Shown here in pieces: positions 14,130 through 21,547 of a DNA stretch of 25,526 nucleotides (the stretch's first letter is position 1; every line of letters starts with the position of its first letter). Origin of the DNA: Gaiellasilicea sp046594445 (lineage in GTDB: Bacteria; Actinomycetota; Thermoleophilia; Gaiellales; Gaiellaceae); assembly GCA_046594445.1 (NCBI GenBank), contig JBKJSM010000022.1, positions 1 through 25,526 of the forward strand. Direction: 5' to 3'. A program made the translations under genes and the position numbers. The notes under the pieces were generated by a model, which was not told where the DNA came from, made no database searches, and was given only the letters and a program-made list of their open reading frames with translations.

Positions 14130-16112
14130 ACCGGCGACGACCGACCGAACAGCCGCCACGATCTCGGCCGGGCCGGGGAGGGTCGCCGCCTCGAGATCCT
14201 TCTGGTAGGGCAGGGGATGCGAGGGCGCGCCGACGCGGACGACCGGCGCGTCGAGGTCCCAGAAGCAGTGCTCCGCCGCGTGCGCCGCGATCTCAGAGCC
14301 GAAGCCGCAAAACTGGACGGCCTCGTGCGCGACGACGAGTCGGTGCGTCTTCGCAACCGACGCCGCGATCAGATCGGTGTCGAGCGGGACGAGCGTGCGC
14401 GGGTCGAGCACCTCGACGCTGACGCCCTCTCCCGCGAGCTCGTGCGCCGCCCGCAGCGCATGCGGCACCTGCGCGCCGAGGGCGACCACGGTGACGTCGG
14501 TTCCCTCTCGCGCGATGCGGCCGACGCCGAGCTCGATCCCGTAGCGCTCCTCCGGCACGGGCGCCGGCTCGCCGAAGAAGAGGAGCTTCTGCTCCAGGAA
14601 GATGACCGGGTTGTCCCCCCGGATCGCCGCCGAGAGCAGTCCCTTCGCGTCGTACGGCGTCGACGGCATTGCAACCACGAGCCCCGGGATGTGCGAGAAA
14701 AGCGCCTCCAGGCTCTGCGAGTGCTGCGCACCGAGCCGGACGCCGCCGCCCGAGACCATGCGGATCACGAGCGGGATGCTCGGCGTGCCGCCCATCATGA
14801 ACCGGAGCTTCGCCGCCTGGTTCATGATCTGGTCGAACGCGACGCCGGCGAAGTCGGAGAATTGCAGCTCGACGACGGGGCGCAGCCCGGTCAGCGCCGC
14901 GCCGATCCCGCAGCCGACGAAGCCGCTCTCCGTCAGCGGCGTGTCGCGGATCCGCTCGGCGCCGTAGCGCTCGTAGAGGCCTTCGGTAGCACGGAAGAGC
15001 CCGCCCACCTTGCCGATGTCCTCGCCGATCACGATCACGTCCGGATCGGCCTCGAGCTCGAGGTCGAGCGCCTCACGGACCGCGGCGACGAAGCCGAGCG
15101 TCCGCTCCGTCTCGACGGCGGGAGCTGAATAGCGCTTCTGCGGCGCGAGCACGGCGGCCAGGAGGTCGTCTGCGCTCGCGTCCTCGTCGGCGAGCGCCAG
15201 CTCGATCGCCAGCTCGACGTCGCCCTCCACCTCGCGCAGGACCGCCTCGACCCGGCCGTCGTCGAGCTCCCCAAGGTCCCGTAGCTGCCGCTCGAATCGG
15301 GGCAGCGGGTCCTTGGCCTCCCACTCCTCGACGAGCCCCGGGTCGCGGACGTCCGGCAGGTTCGCGCGCATCGAGTGCTGCATCCGCCGGAACGTCTTCA
15401 TCTCGAGGAACGTCGGTCCGTCGCCCTCGCGCGCCCGTACGAGCGCGCGGGCGACCGCCTCCTCGACCGCGAGCACGTCGTTGCCGTCCACGATCTCGCC
15501 GGGCATCCCGTAGCCGGCGGCGCGGTCGGCGAGATCCTCGACCGCGCGCTGCGCCCGCCAGTCGGCCGAGAGCGCGTACTGGTTGTTCTCGCAGATGAAG
15601 ACGACCGGGAGCGCCCAGGTCGCGGCGAGGTTCATCCCCTCGTGCGCGGCGCCCTGGCCCGCGGCACCGTCGCCGAAGAAGGCGACCGCGGCCTGGCCCG
15701 TCCCACGGAGCTTCGCGGTCAGCGCCGCGCCGCATGCGTGCGGGATCCCGGCGCCGACAATCCCGTTGCATCCGAGGATGTCGAGCGAGAGGTCGGCGAT
15801 GTGCATCGAGCCGCCGAGCCCTTTGCAGTAGCCGGTCCGCTTGCCGAACATCTCGGCCATCATCCGGCGGAGGTCGGCTCCGGCCGCGATCAGGTGGCCG
15901 TGCGAGCGGTGGTGGCCGACGAGATAGTCGGTGTCGCGCATCACCCCGGCCGCACCGACGGCGATCGCCTCCTGACCGACGCAGCTGTGCGCCGTCCCGA
16001 AGATGACTCCCTGCTGGAAAAGCTCGGCGGCCCTGTCCTCGAAGCGGCGGATCAGCGCCATCAGGCGGTACTGCTCGAGGAGCGGCGGCCGGTCGGCGGG
16101 CCGTGCGGTCAA
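14112..16112 (-). CDS. Single-chain E1 alpha/beta component of a 2-oxoacid (pyruvate/acetoin-type) dehydrogenase
   Basis: A 666-residue thiamine-diphosphate enzyme that joins the two normally separate E1 subunits. E1 alpha (about 1-320): YRLMALIRRFEDRAAELFQQ, HSCVGQEAI, and the TPP/Mg motif GDGAAGQGAAHEGMNLAA ending CENNQYA (147-180), then FRRMQHSMRAN. E1 beta (about 335-666): VAAVREALDLELEADPDVIV, GEDIGKVGG, the transketolase-type pyrimidine domain SGFVGCGIGAALTGLRPVVE and the C-terminal domain VEVLDPRTLVPLDTD. In this family the chain decarboxylates a 2-oxoacid or acetoin and passes the acyl unit to a lipoyl E2; no E2 or E3 gene is in view. The start is TTG 16112, overlapping the upstream VOC stop as TTGA. 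The 3' end overlaps the convergent secreted-protein gene. The substrate is uncertain. Confidence 0.9.
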   Translation of the reverse strand: MTARPADRPPLLEQYRLMALIRRFEDRAAELFQQGVIFGTAHSCVGQEAIAVGAAGVMRDTDYLVGHHRSHGHLIAAGADLRRMMAEMFGKRTGYCKGLGGSMHIADLSLDILGCNGIVGAGIPHACGAALTAKLRGTGQAAVAFFGDGAAGQGAAHEGMNLAATWALPVVFICENNQYALSADWRAQRAVEDLADRAAGYGMPGEIVDGNDVLAVEEAVARALVRAREGDGPTFLEMKTFRRMQHSMRANLPDVRDPGLVEEWEAKDPLPRFERQLRDLGELDDGRVEAVLREVEGDVELAIELALADEDASADDLLAAVLAPQKRYSAPAVETERTLGFVAAVREALDLELEADPDVIVIGEDIGKVGGLFRATEGLYERYGAERIRDTPLTESGFVGCGIGAALTGLRPVVELQFSDFAGVAFDQIMNQAAKLRFMMGGTPSIPLVIRMVSGGGVRLGAQHSQSLEALFSHIPGLVVAMPSTPYDAKGLLSAAIRGDNPVIFLEQKLLFFGEPAPVPEERYGIELGVGRIAREGTDVTVVALGAQVPHALRAAHELAGEGVSVEVLDPRTLVPLDTDLIAASVAKTHRLVVAHEAVQFCGFGSEIAAHAAEHCFWDLDAPVVRVGAPSHPLPYQKDLEAATLPGPAEIVAAVRSVVAGSACPE

Positions 16113-16573
16113 CCGGGCGGCCGCTGGTGGAACTCAAAGATGTAGCCGTCGGGGTCGAGCGAGTAGAGGCTCTTGCCGCCCGCGTTCTGTCCTCCCGTCA
16201 TCTCCACCGGCCCGTCGGAGCGAAACGAGACGCCCCGATCCCGCAGCTCCTCGTAGAGCGCCTCGATCCCGGTGACGAAGACGCAGAAGTGCCCGGTGCC
16301 GGGGTCGCACGGCCGCGAGCTGCCGGAGTGGCGCTCGCAACCCTTGTACTCGATCAGCTCGACGTCGACCTCGCTCCCGGGAACGCGGAGCATCGCGATC
16401 TCCAGCCCCGTCGCTTCGGGGACGCCGACGATCTGCGTGATCGCCGGCTCCTCGTAGAGCCGCCGCCAGAGGAGCTCGAGCCCGACCAGGCCGCAGTAGA
16501 ACTCGAGCGAGCGATCGAGATCCGAGACCGTGATCCCGCCGTGGCGAGGCCCGGTGATCGTCCACGCGCTCAT
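16109..16573 (-). CDS. VOC (glyoxalase/bleomycin-resistance) superfamily protein
   Basis: A 154-residue protein with two beta-alpha-beta-beta-beta modules. The expected metal ligands are all present: His11 (PRHGGITVSDLDRS), Glu72 (VDVELIEY), His95 (GTGHFCVFV) and Glu147 (GYIFEFHQ). This matches glyoxalase-I-like lyases or methylmalonyl-CoA-epimerase-like members rather than metal-free resistance proteins. It is first in a two-gene unit with the E1 fusion downstream (TTGA overlap), so it may act on a related carbonyl or acyl metabolite. Its ATG at 16573 lies only 17 bases from the divergent SDR start. The precise reaction cannot be told. Confidence 0.85.
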   Translation of the reverse strand: MSAWTITGPRHGGITVSDLDRSLEFYCGLVGLELLWRRLYEEPAITQIVGVPEATGLEIAMLRVPGSEVDVELIEYKGCERHSGSSRPCDPGTGHFCVFVTGIEALYEELRDRGVSFRSDGPVEMTGGQNAGGKSLYSLDPDGYIFEFHQRPPG

Positions 16574-16590
16574 GCGGTTAACGTAGCGCG

Positions 16591-17358
16591 ATGCTGGAGA
16601 ACCGGGTCGTGCTTGTCACGGGAGCCGCGAGCGGGATCGGCCGCGAGATCGCCGAGCGCTTCGCGCGCGAGGGCGCTCGCGTGACCGGGTTCGACCGTGA
16701 GGGCGAGGTTGCAATCCACGGCGACGTCCGCTCTCCCGCAGAGGTGGAGAGCGCCGTCGAGCAGGTCGCGAAGACGGAGGGGCGCATCGACGTGCTGGTG
16801 TGTAGCGCCGGCGTGCGCGAGATCGGCGACGTCTACACGATGGCGACCGAGGAGTGGGACAACGTGATCGCCGTCAACCTGAGCGGCACGTTCTACTGCT
16901 GCCAGGCGGCCGCGCGACGGATGCGCGAGACGGGCGGCGGCGCGATCGTGAACATCTCTTCCGTCGGGGGCCTGATCGGGCTGGCGCGCCGCCCGGCCTA
17001 CACGGCGGCGAAGCACGGGATCGTCGGGCTGACGAAGAGCCTCGCCCGCGACCTCGGCCCGGCCGGGATCCGCGTCAACGCGATCTGCCCCGGCCTGATC
17101 CGAACGCCGCTGACCGAGCAGTACTTCGCCGAGGGCGCGTTCGAGGAGGGACTGCGGACGGTGATCCCGCAGGGCCGCGCCGGTATTGCGGCCGACGTCG
17201 CCGACGCCGCGCTCTACCTCGCGAGCGACCAGTCCGCGTACGTGAGCGGGATCGCACTGACGGTCGACGGCGGCTGGCTCGCGGAGAAGAGCTTCGCGGC
17301 GGGGGAGGCGGCGGCGTCAACGTTCCTGGCCGCGAGCGAAACCGTGGACGGCGTCTAG
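16591..17358 (+). CDS. Short-chain dehydrogenase/reductase (SDR), NAD(P)-dependent
   Basis: A 255-residue classical SDR. The nucleotide-binding TGAASGIG is at 10-17, followed by the strand-end Asp35 (VTGFDREG), which favours NAD(H) over NADP(H). Asn95 (VNLSGTF), Ser124 (VNISSVGG), Tyr137 and Lys141 (YTAAK) form the catalytic tetrad. The usual NNAG is CSAG here. The C-terminal LTVDGGW is standard, followed by an extra Ala-rich tail of about 25 residues. Such enzymes oxidise alcohols or reduce ketones; FabG-like or sugar or 2,3-diol substrates are possible. It is divergent from the VOC-E1 pair, which may indicate joint carbonyl metabolism, and convergent with a YdhR-like gene, with which it shares the stop bases CTAG. 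Confidence 0.92.
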   Translation: MLENRVVLVTGAASGIGREIAERFAREGARVTGFDREGEVAIHGDVRSPAEVESAVEQVAKTEGRIDVLVCSAGVREIGDVYTMATEEWDNVIAVNLSGTFYCCQAAARRMRETGGGAIVNISSVGGLIGLARRPAYTAAKHGIVGLTKSLARDLGPAGIRVNAICPGLIRTPLTEQYFAEGAFEEGLRTVIPQGRAGIAADVADAALYLASDQSAYVSGIALTVDGGWLAEKSFAAGEAAASTFLAASETVDGV

Positions 17359-17666
17359 CCCGCGACCACGCGTCCCTCGATGCCTTCGGCGACCACCGGG
17401 ACGATCCACTCGTCCTTCGCGGGCGCAGCGCCCCAGCGTTCCGTCACTCCCGCCATCCATTCGGGCGAATAGAACGCGTCCGCGGCCTCCTTCGAGCTCC
17501 ACAGGTAGATGCCGATCACGGATGCAGCGTCCTCGGTGAAGCCGAAGTACTTCCGGATCAGCCCCGGGACGCCGAGGTAGTTCTCGGCCACTGCCGCGAA
17601 CTGCTTCCGAATCGCCGGCTCGGTCAATTGCGGGGGAACGACGTATGTCCACATCACGCAATACAT
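17355..17666 (-). CDS. Small YdhR-like (dimeric alpha-beta barrel) protein
   Basis: About 103 residues from ATG 17666, beginning MYCVMWTYVVPPQLTEPAIR and containing NYLGVPGLIRKYFGF, SVIGIYLWSSKEAADAFYSP and EWMAGVTERWG. This pattern is that of the YdhR/ABM ferredoxin-like barrel family, often called putative mono-oxygenases, whose members are small dimers of unsettled function. No Shine-Dalgarno site precedes the ATG, and the open frame extends 16 codons upstream without protein-like character, so translation may be leaderless. Its stop overlaps that of the convergent SDR gene. Confidence 0.7.
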   Translation of the reverse strand: MYCVMWTYVVPPQLTEPAIRKQFAAVAENYLGVPGLIRKYFGFTEDAASVIGIYLWSSKEAADAFYSPEWMAGVTERWGAAPAKDEWIVPVVAEGIEGRVVAG

Positions 17667-17707
17667 CGGACGGGTTCTATCGCAGCTGCTCGACGAGTGC
17701 CGGGGTC

Positions 17708-17738
17708 TTGACACGCGAATGAGCTTGATCGAGATTTA
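17708..17738 (+). promoter_or_regulatory. Candidate promoter TTGACA-N19-GATTTA
   Basis: A perfect -35 hexamer at 17708-17713 is followed after 19 bases by GATTTA (17733-17738), the best nearby -10 match. Transcription would begin near 17745. This favours the GTG at 17758 over that at 17743 for the next gene. The wide spacer lowers confidence. Confidence 0.3.
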
Positions 17739-17757
17739 GAGCGTGCGCGGAGCCCCT

Positions 17758-18333
17758 GTGCTCTCTTCTCGGCTCCTCGCGCGCGTGGGCGCGGCCAGCG
17801 CCATCCTTGGTGGGCTCGCGTGGACTGTGAAGGGCGTTGGCATCCTCGCTACGGGGGAGCAGCTGCCGTTCGTGTTCGAGCTCGGCCCGCCGCTCTTCGC
17901 GGTCGGTCTCCTCGGCCTCTATGCGCGACTCGGACAACGCGGCCGCGCAGCGACGGCCGGTCTCGTGCTCGCCTGCGTCTCCATTTTTCTGGCCGGTGTC
18001 CTGCTCGTCGCCAGCGTGTTCGCGAGCGACGCGCTACCCGCCAGCGAGGACGACTTCACGCCGCTCTCGCTCGTGATCGCGGGAGCGGGACTCTCCTTCA
18101 TCGCCGGTCTCGTGCTGCTCGGCATCGCCGCCCGACGCGCTCCCGTGCTGCCGCATCGCTGGCGGTCCTTCCCCCTCGCCGTCGGCGTCTTCGCCGTGCC
18201 GGGAGTCATGATCGGGGGCGGCATCCTCTCGGCGTTGAGCGAACGACTGCTCGAGATTCCCCTCGTGGCGTTCGCGATCGGGTGGATCGTGATCGGTTGT
18301 CTCATCTGGCCCTCAGACCAGGCTCCGGCTTGA
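17758..18333 (+). CDS. Multi-pass membrane protein of unknown function
   Basis: About 191 residues, nearly all hydrophobic, with some six membrane helices: ASAILGGLAWTVKGVGIL, FVFELGPPLFAVGLLGLYAR, GLVLACVSIFLAGVLLVASV, LSLVIAGAGLSFIAGLVLLG, FPLAVGVFAVPGVMIGGGIL and LVAFAIGWIVIGCLIW. I chose GTG 17758, which has GCGGAG five bases upstream; GTG 17743 would add five residues. No conserved catalytic or transport motif is visible. It resembles the many small actinobacterial membrane proteins annotated only as hypothetical. The stop lies inside the likely -35 box of the glutamine-synthetase-like operon. Confidence 0.75.
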   Translation: MLSSRLLARVGAASAILGGLAWTVKGVGILATGEQLPFVFELGPPLFAVGLLGLYARLGQRGRAATAGLVLACVSIFLAGVLLVASVFASDALPASEDDFTPLSLVIAGAGLSFIAGLVLLGIAARRAPVLPHRWRSFPLAVGVFAVPGVMIGGGILSALSERLLEIPLVAFAIGWIVIGCLIWPSDQAPA

Positions 18334-18359
18334 CATGACACCCGGCGCTTGCATAGACA
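18330..18359 (+). promoter_or_regulatory. Candidate promoter of the GlnT-Glx operon, TTGACA-N18-TAGACA
   Basis: A perfect -35 hexamer at 18330-18335, spanning the stop of the preceding gene, is followed after 18 bases by TAGACA (18354-18359). Transcription would begin near 18366, giving a leader of about 50 bases to the GTG at 18418. No riboswitch-like fold is evident in that leader. Confidence 0.45.
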
Positions 18360-18417
18360 TCTCTGGTCAGCCCGCTTCCACCAGCAGCTTGGGGAGGTAC
18401 TAGAGAGGAGACGAACT

Positions 18418-19815
18418 GTGGCAACCGATCTCGAACGCTTCGTCGACGCAGAAGGACGGCAGCAGCAGGTCGACCAGGTGCGCCGGCAGATCGACGCAGC
18501 GGGTGTCACATACATCTACTACCAATTCCCGTCCGTGACCGGCCGGATCATGGGCAAGGGCGTTCCGGCTGCGCACTGGGAGACGATGGCGCGCAAGGGC
18601 TTCCAGCTCGTCTACGGCGCGACCGCGAACCTCTTCACCGACCGGCACGGCAACTACATCGGCTACGGCCCCGAGGCGGCCGAGCTCGTCGGCATCCCCG
18701 AGCCCGAGACCTTCCAGCAGCTTCCCTGGGACCCCAAGGTCGCGCGCGTCTGGTGCACGTGCTTCCGCAACCGCGAGGAGCGCGAGGACCCGGCCGCCTT
18801 CCTGACCTCGGACAGCCGCGGCAACCTGAAGCGGATCCAGGCGGAGTTCGAGGCGGAGACCGGTCTCCACCTTCGTGCAGGCGCGGAGCCGGAGATGATG
18901 TGGCTGAAGCTGAACCCGGACGGCACGCCCGCCGTCGACGGCGTCACGAAGCCCTACTGCTACCACATCGATCAGTTCTCCGAACTGCAGCCGATCATCC
19001 ACAAGGTGATCGAGTACAGCCAGGCGCTGGGCCTCGACATGATCCAGGGCGACCACGAGGACGCACCCGGCCAGATCGAGCTGAACTTCAACTTCGACAG
19101 GGCGGAGCAGACGGCGGACAACCTCTCGACGTTCCGCCAGGTCTGCAAGCAGGTCGGCCGCGAGCTCGGCGCCTTTCCGTGCTTCATGCCGAAGCCGTTC
19201 ATGGGGGTCTCGGCGAACGGGTGCCATCACAACATTTCCCTCTGGCGCGGAGACGAGAACGTCTTCATGCCGGAGACCGACGACCGCCAGAAGCCGAGCC
19301 AGACCGGGCTCTACGCGATCGGCGGCATCCTCGAGCACCTCGGCGCCCTAACCGCCGTGACCGCGTCCACCGTCAACTCCTACCGGCGTCTGTGGGACAC
19401 CGGATTCTGGGCGCCCGTCTTCGCCGATTGGGGTTTCCAGAACCGGACGACCGCCCTGCGCGTCTCCGCGCCCGGCCGCTTCGAGTACCGCTCGGTCGAC
19501 TCCGCCGTGAACCCGTATCTCTCGATGGCGGCGCTGATCGTCGCGATGCGCGACGGAATCGAGCGCAAGCTCGACCCGGGCGAGCCGGAGGAGCGGAACA
19601 TCTACGAGGCGATGTCGGCGGGCAAGGACGTCAAGAAGATCCCGATGACGCTCGGGGACGCGCTCGACGCGCTCGAGGCCGACGAGGTCGTCAAGAGCGC
19701 GCTTCCGGGCGATATGTACCGTGTCTTCATGCACTACAAACGCGACGAGTGGGAGCGCTACTGCGCCACCGTCACGGACTGGGACGTCAAGGAGTACCTC
19801 GACGTCCTCCCGTAG
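18418..19815 (+). CDS. glnT: GlnT-type glutamine synthetase family protein (amine-glutamate ligase candidate)
   Basis: A 465-residue member of the glutamine synthetase superfamily. GTG 18418 is preceded by GAGAGGAG with a seven-base spacer. Active-site signatures are present: the metal Glu pair in GAEPEMMWL (157/159), Glu214 and Glu221 in GDHEDAPGQIELNF, His270-271 in GVSANGCHHNISLW, Arg348, and the C-terminal GRFEYRSVDSAVNPYLSMAA with Glu356 and Arg358. The DGSS ammonia-site sequence of housekeeping GlnA is replaced by SVTGRIMGKGVP, which argues against ordinary ammonia assimilation. GlnT and gamma-glutamylmethylamide synthetase (GmaS) belong to this kind of divergent branch and ligate ammonia or an alkylamine to glutamate with ATP. 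It heads an operon with GlxBCD, so it probably makes the gamma-glutamyl amide that those subunits use. The exact amine is inference. Confidence 0.88.
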   Translation: MATDLERFVDAEGRQQQVDQVRRQIDAAGVTYIYYQFPSVTGRIMGKGVPAAHWETMARKGFQLVYGATANLFTDRHGNYIGYGPEAAELVGIPEPETFQQLPWDPKVARVWCTCFRNREEREDPAAFLTSDSRGNLKRIQAEFEAETGLHLRAGAEPEMMWLKLNPDGTPAVDGVTKPYCYHIDQFSELQPIIHKVIEYSQALGLDMIQGDHEDAPGQIELNFNFDRAEQTADNLSTFRQVCKQVGRELGAFPCFMPKPFMGVSANGCHHNISLWRGDENVFMPETDDRQKPSQTGLYAIGGILEHLGALTAVTASTVNSYRRLWDTGFWAPVFADWGFQNRTTALRVSAPGRFEYRSVDSAVNPYLSMAALIVAMRDGIERKLDPGEPEERNIYEAMSAGKDVKKIPMTLGDALDALEADEVVKSALPGDMYRVFMHYKRDEWERYCATVTDWDVKEYLDVLP

Positions 19816-19835
19816 GGGCGCCGGGACGAAAAACC

Positions 19836-20771
19836 ATGTGCGGGATCGCGGGGATCATCTATCGCGATGGCGCGCAGCCGCACACGATCGGGACGGACAT
19901 GACCCGGATGCTCCAGTCGATGAAGCACCGCGGCCCCGACTCGACCGGCTACGCGCTCTACGGCAAGCCGTCCGATCTCGTGGTGATGCGCTACAAGCTC
20001 GCGGACGCCAACACCCCGCGCGACTTCGAGTTCTCCGACCGGCTGAAGCGCAACCGGGCTGAGGTCGAGCGCCGGCTGGCGTCGATCGGCGCCCGGGTCC
20101 AGGAGTTCGAGGAGGAGACGGAGTACGCCTTCCGCGTCTCGCTCGAGTACGGCGGCGATCTGAAGGAGCTCGCCGACTACATCGAGGACGTGCCTGACTG
20201 CGAGGTGCTCTCGCTCGGCAACTCGCTGGAGATCGTCAAGGACCTGGGCGACGCGGAAACCGTTTCCGACGGCTACGGGCTCGACACGTTCACCGGTACG
20301 CACGCGATCGGGCACGTGCGCATGGCGACCGAGTCGGACGTCGACATCTCCGGCGCGCACCCCTACTGGGCATATCCGTTCCCCGACGTGGCCGTCGTCC
20401 ACAACGGGCAGCTGACGAACTACTTCCACTGGAAGCGCCGGCTCGAGCGCTCGGGGCACCGCTTTCAGTCCGAGTGCGACTCCGAGATCATCGCCGTTTA
20501 TCTGGCCGAGAAGATGGGCGAGGGCGCGACGCTCGAGGACGCGATGCGCGAGAGCCTCGACGAGCTCGACGGCGTCTTCACCTACATCTGCGTCACGAAG
20601 GACGCGCTCGGCGTGGCGAAGGACGAGATGGCGGCGAAGCCGCTCGTGCTCTACGAAGCGGACGACATCGTCGCGCTCGCCTCCGAGGAGATCGCGATCC
20701 GCGCGATCATCGATCACGAGATCGACACCTACGACCCGTACGAGGGGGAAGTGATGGTTTGGCAGCGCTAG
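19836..20771 (+). CDS. glxB: GlxB/MgsA-like class II glutamine amidotransferase subunit
   Basis: A 311-residue Ntn-hydrolase. ATG 19836 exposes the catalytic Cys2 (MCGIAGIIYRDG) after Met removal. Other glutaminase residues are in place: Arg162 (GHVRMATES), Asn190-Gly191 (VVHNGQLTNY) and Asp215 (SECDSEII). An extra segment of about 90 residues (60-150), mostly helical, sits between the first strand pair and the GHVR motif, as in the GlxB/MgsA proteins and unlike GlmS. In this family the subunit releases ammonia, or in N-methylglutamate synthase a methylamine unit from gamma-glutamylmethylamide, for the FMN subunit. It begins 20 bases after glnT and overlaps the start of the next gene by 13 bases. 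Confidence 0.88.
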   Translation: MCGIAGIIYRDGAQPHTIGTDMTRMLQSMKHRGPDSTGYALYGKPSDLVVMRYKLADANTPRDFEFSDRLKRNRAEVERRLASIGARVQEFEEETEYAFRVSLEYGGDLKELADYIEDVPDCEVLSLGNSLEIVKDLGDAETVSDGYGLDTFTGTHAIGHVRMATESDVDISGAHPYWAYPFPDVAVVHNGQLTNYFHWKRRLERSGHRFQSECDSEIIAVYLAEKMGEGATLEDAMRESLDELDGVFTYICVTKDALGVAKDEMAAKPLVLYEADDIVALASEEIAIRAIIDHEIDTYDPYEGEVMVWQR

Positions 20772-21547
20772 GCGAGCACGCGATCAACTACGACGCGCGC
20801 GGGCTTGCGGAGCCGCATGCCGAGATCCCGCGGATCTCCGAGATCGACGGCGAGACCGCCGTCTTCGACGCGCACGACCTGACCACGCGCCAGATCAATC
20901 TCGAGCTGCGCTGGCTCCTCTACGAGCAGGGCGTCAAGGACGTGACGGTGCGGAACCCAGGCGCGAAGCACTCGCTCGGCGTCGGCATCCTCACGCGCTG
21001 CAAGATCAGATTCGAGGGCAGCCTCGGCTACTTCGGCTGCGGCCTGATCGACGGCCCCGAGATCCACATCACGGGCCGGGTCGGCTGGTCGGCGTGCGAG
21101 AACATGATGTCCGGGGTCGTCGTGATCGACGGCAACGCGGGCTCGCTGACCGGAGCCGCCTTCCGCGGTGGCGACCTGATCGTCAAGGGCCAGGTGGGGG
21201 CGCGCACGGGGATCGACCAGAAGGGCGGCACGATCATCGTGCTCGGCAGCGCCGGCCTGATGAACGGCTTCATGATGCAGCGCGGCCGCCAGATCATCTG
21301 CGGCGACGTCGGCAACGGCCTCGGCGACTCGATGTACGACGGGACGATCTACGTCGGCGGCAAGGTGCGCTCGCTCGGCGTCGACTGCGTCCCCGGCGAG
21401 TGGACGCCCGAGGACACGGAATTCGTGGAGCGGAAGTTCCGCATCCACGGCCTCGGCGCACCGCCGGAACTGCAGAAGTTCGTCTGCGGGAAGCGCCTCT
21501 ACAACTACGACAACCTCGAGCCCTCGGAGAGGAAGCTGGTGCTGTAG
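20759..21547 (+). CDS. glxC: GlxC/MgsB-like GXGXG (glutamate synthase C-terminal domain) subunit
   Basis: A 262-residue protein equal to the isolated GXGXG beta-helix domain of large glutamate synthase. Repeating Gly-rich coils are seen in LGYFGCGLIDGPEIHITGRV, GVVVIDGNAGSLTGAAFRGG, DLIVKGQVGARTGIDQKGG, IIVLGSAGLMNGFMMQRG and TIYVGGKVRSLGVDC. In glutamate synthase this domain is structural and holds the ammonia tunnel between the glutaminase and synthase sites; in GlxBCD/MgsABC it is a separate subunit. I start it at TTG 20759, nine bases after GAGGGGGAA, inside the end of glxB. Its stop directly abuts the next ATG, so translation of B, C and D is coupled. Confidence 0.86.
   Translation: MAALGEHAINYDARGLAEPHAEIPRISEIDGETAVFDAHDLTTRQINLELRWLLYEQGVKDVTVRNPGAKHSLGVGILTRCKIRFEGSLGYFGCGLIDGPEIHITGRVGWSACENMMSGVVVIDGNAGSLTGAAFRGGDLIVKGQVGARTGIDQKGGTIIVLGSAGLMNGFMMQRGRQIICGDVGNGLGDSMYDGTIYVGGKVRSLGVDCVPGEWTPEDTEFVERKFRIHGLGAPPELQKFVCGKRLYNYDNLEPSERKLVL

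Noticed and set aside
18366..18417. Riboswitch or glutamine-sensing leader before glnT
   Set aside because: The leader is about 50 bases, has no conserved riboswitch core that I can see, and no terminator or sequestering stem.
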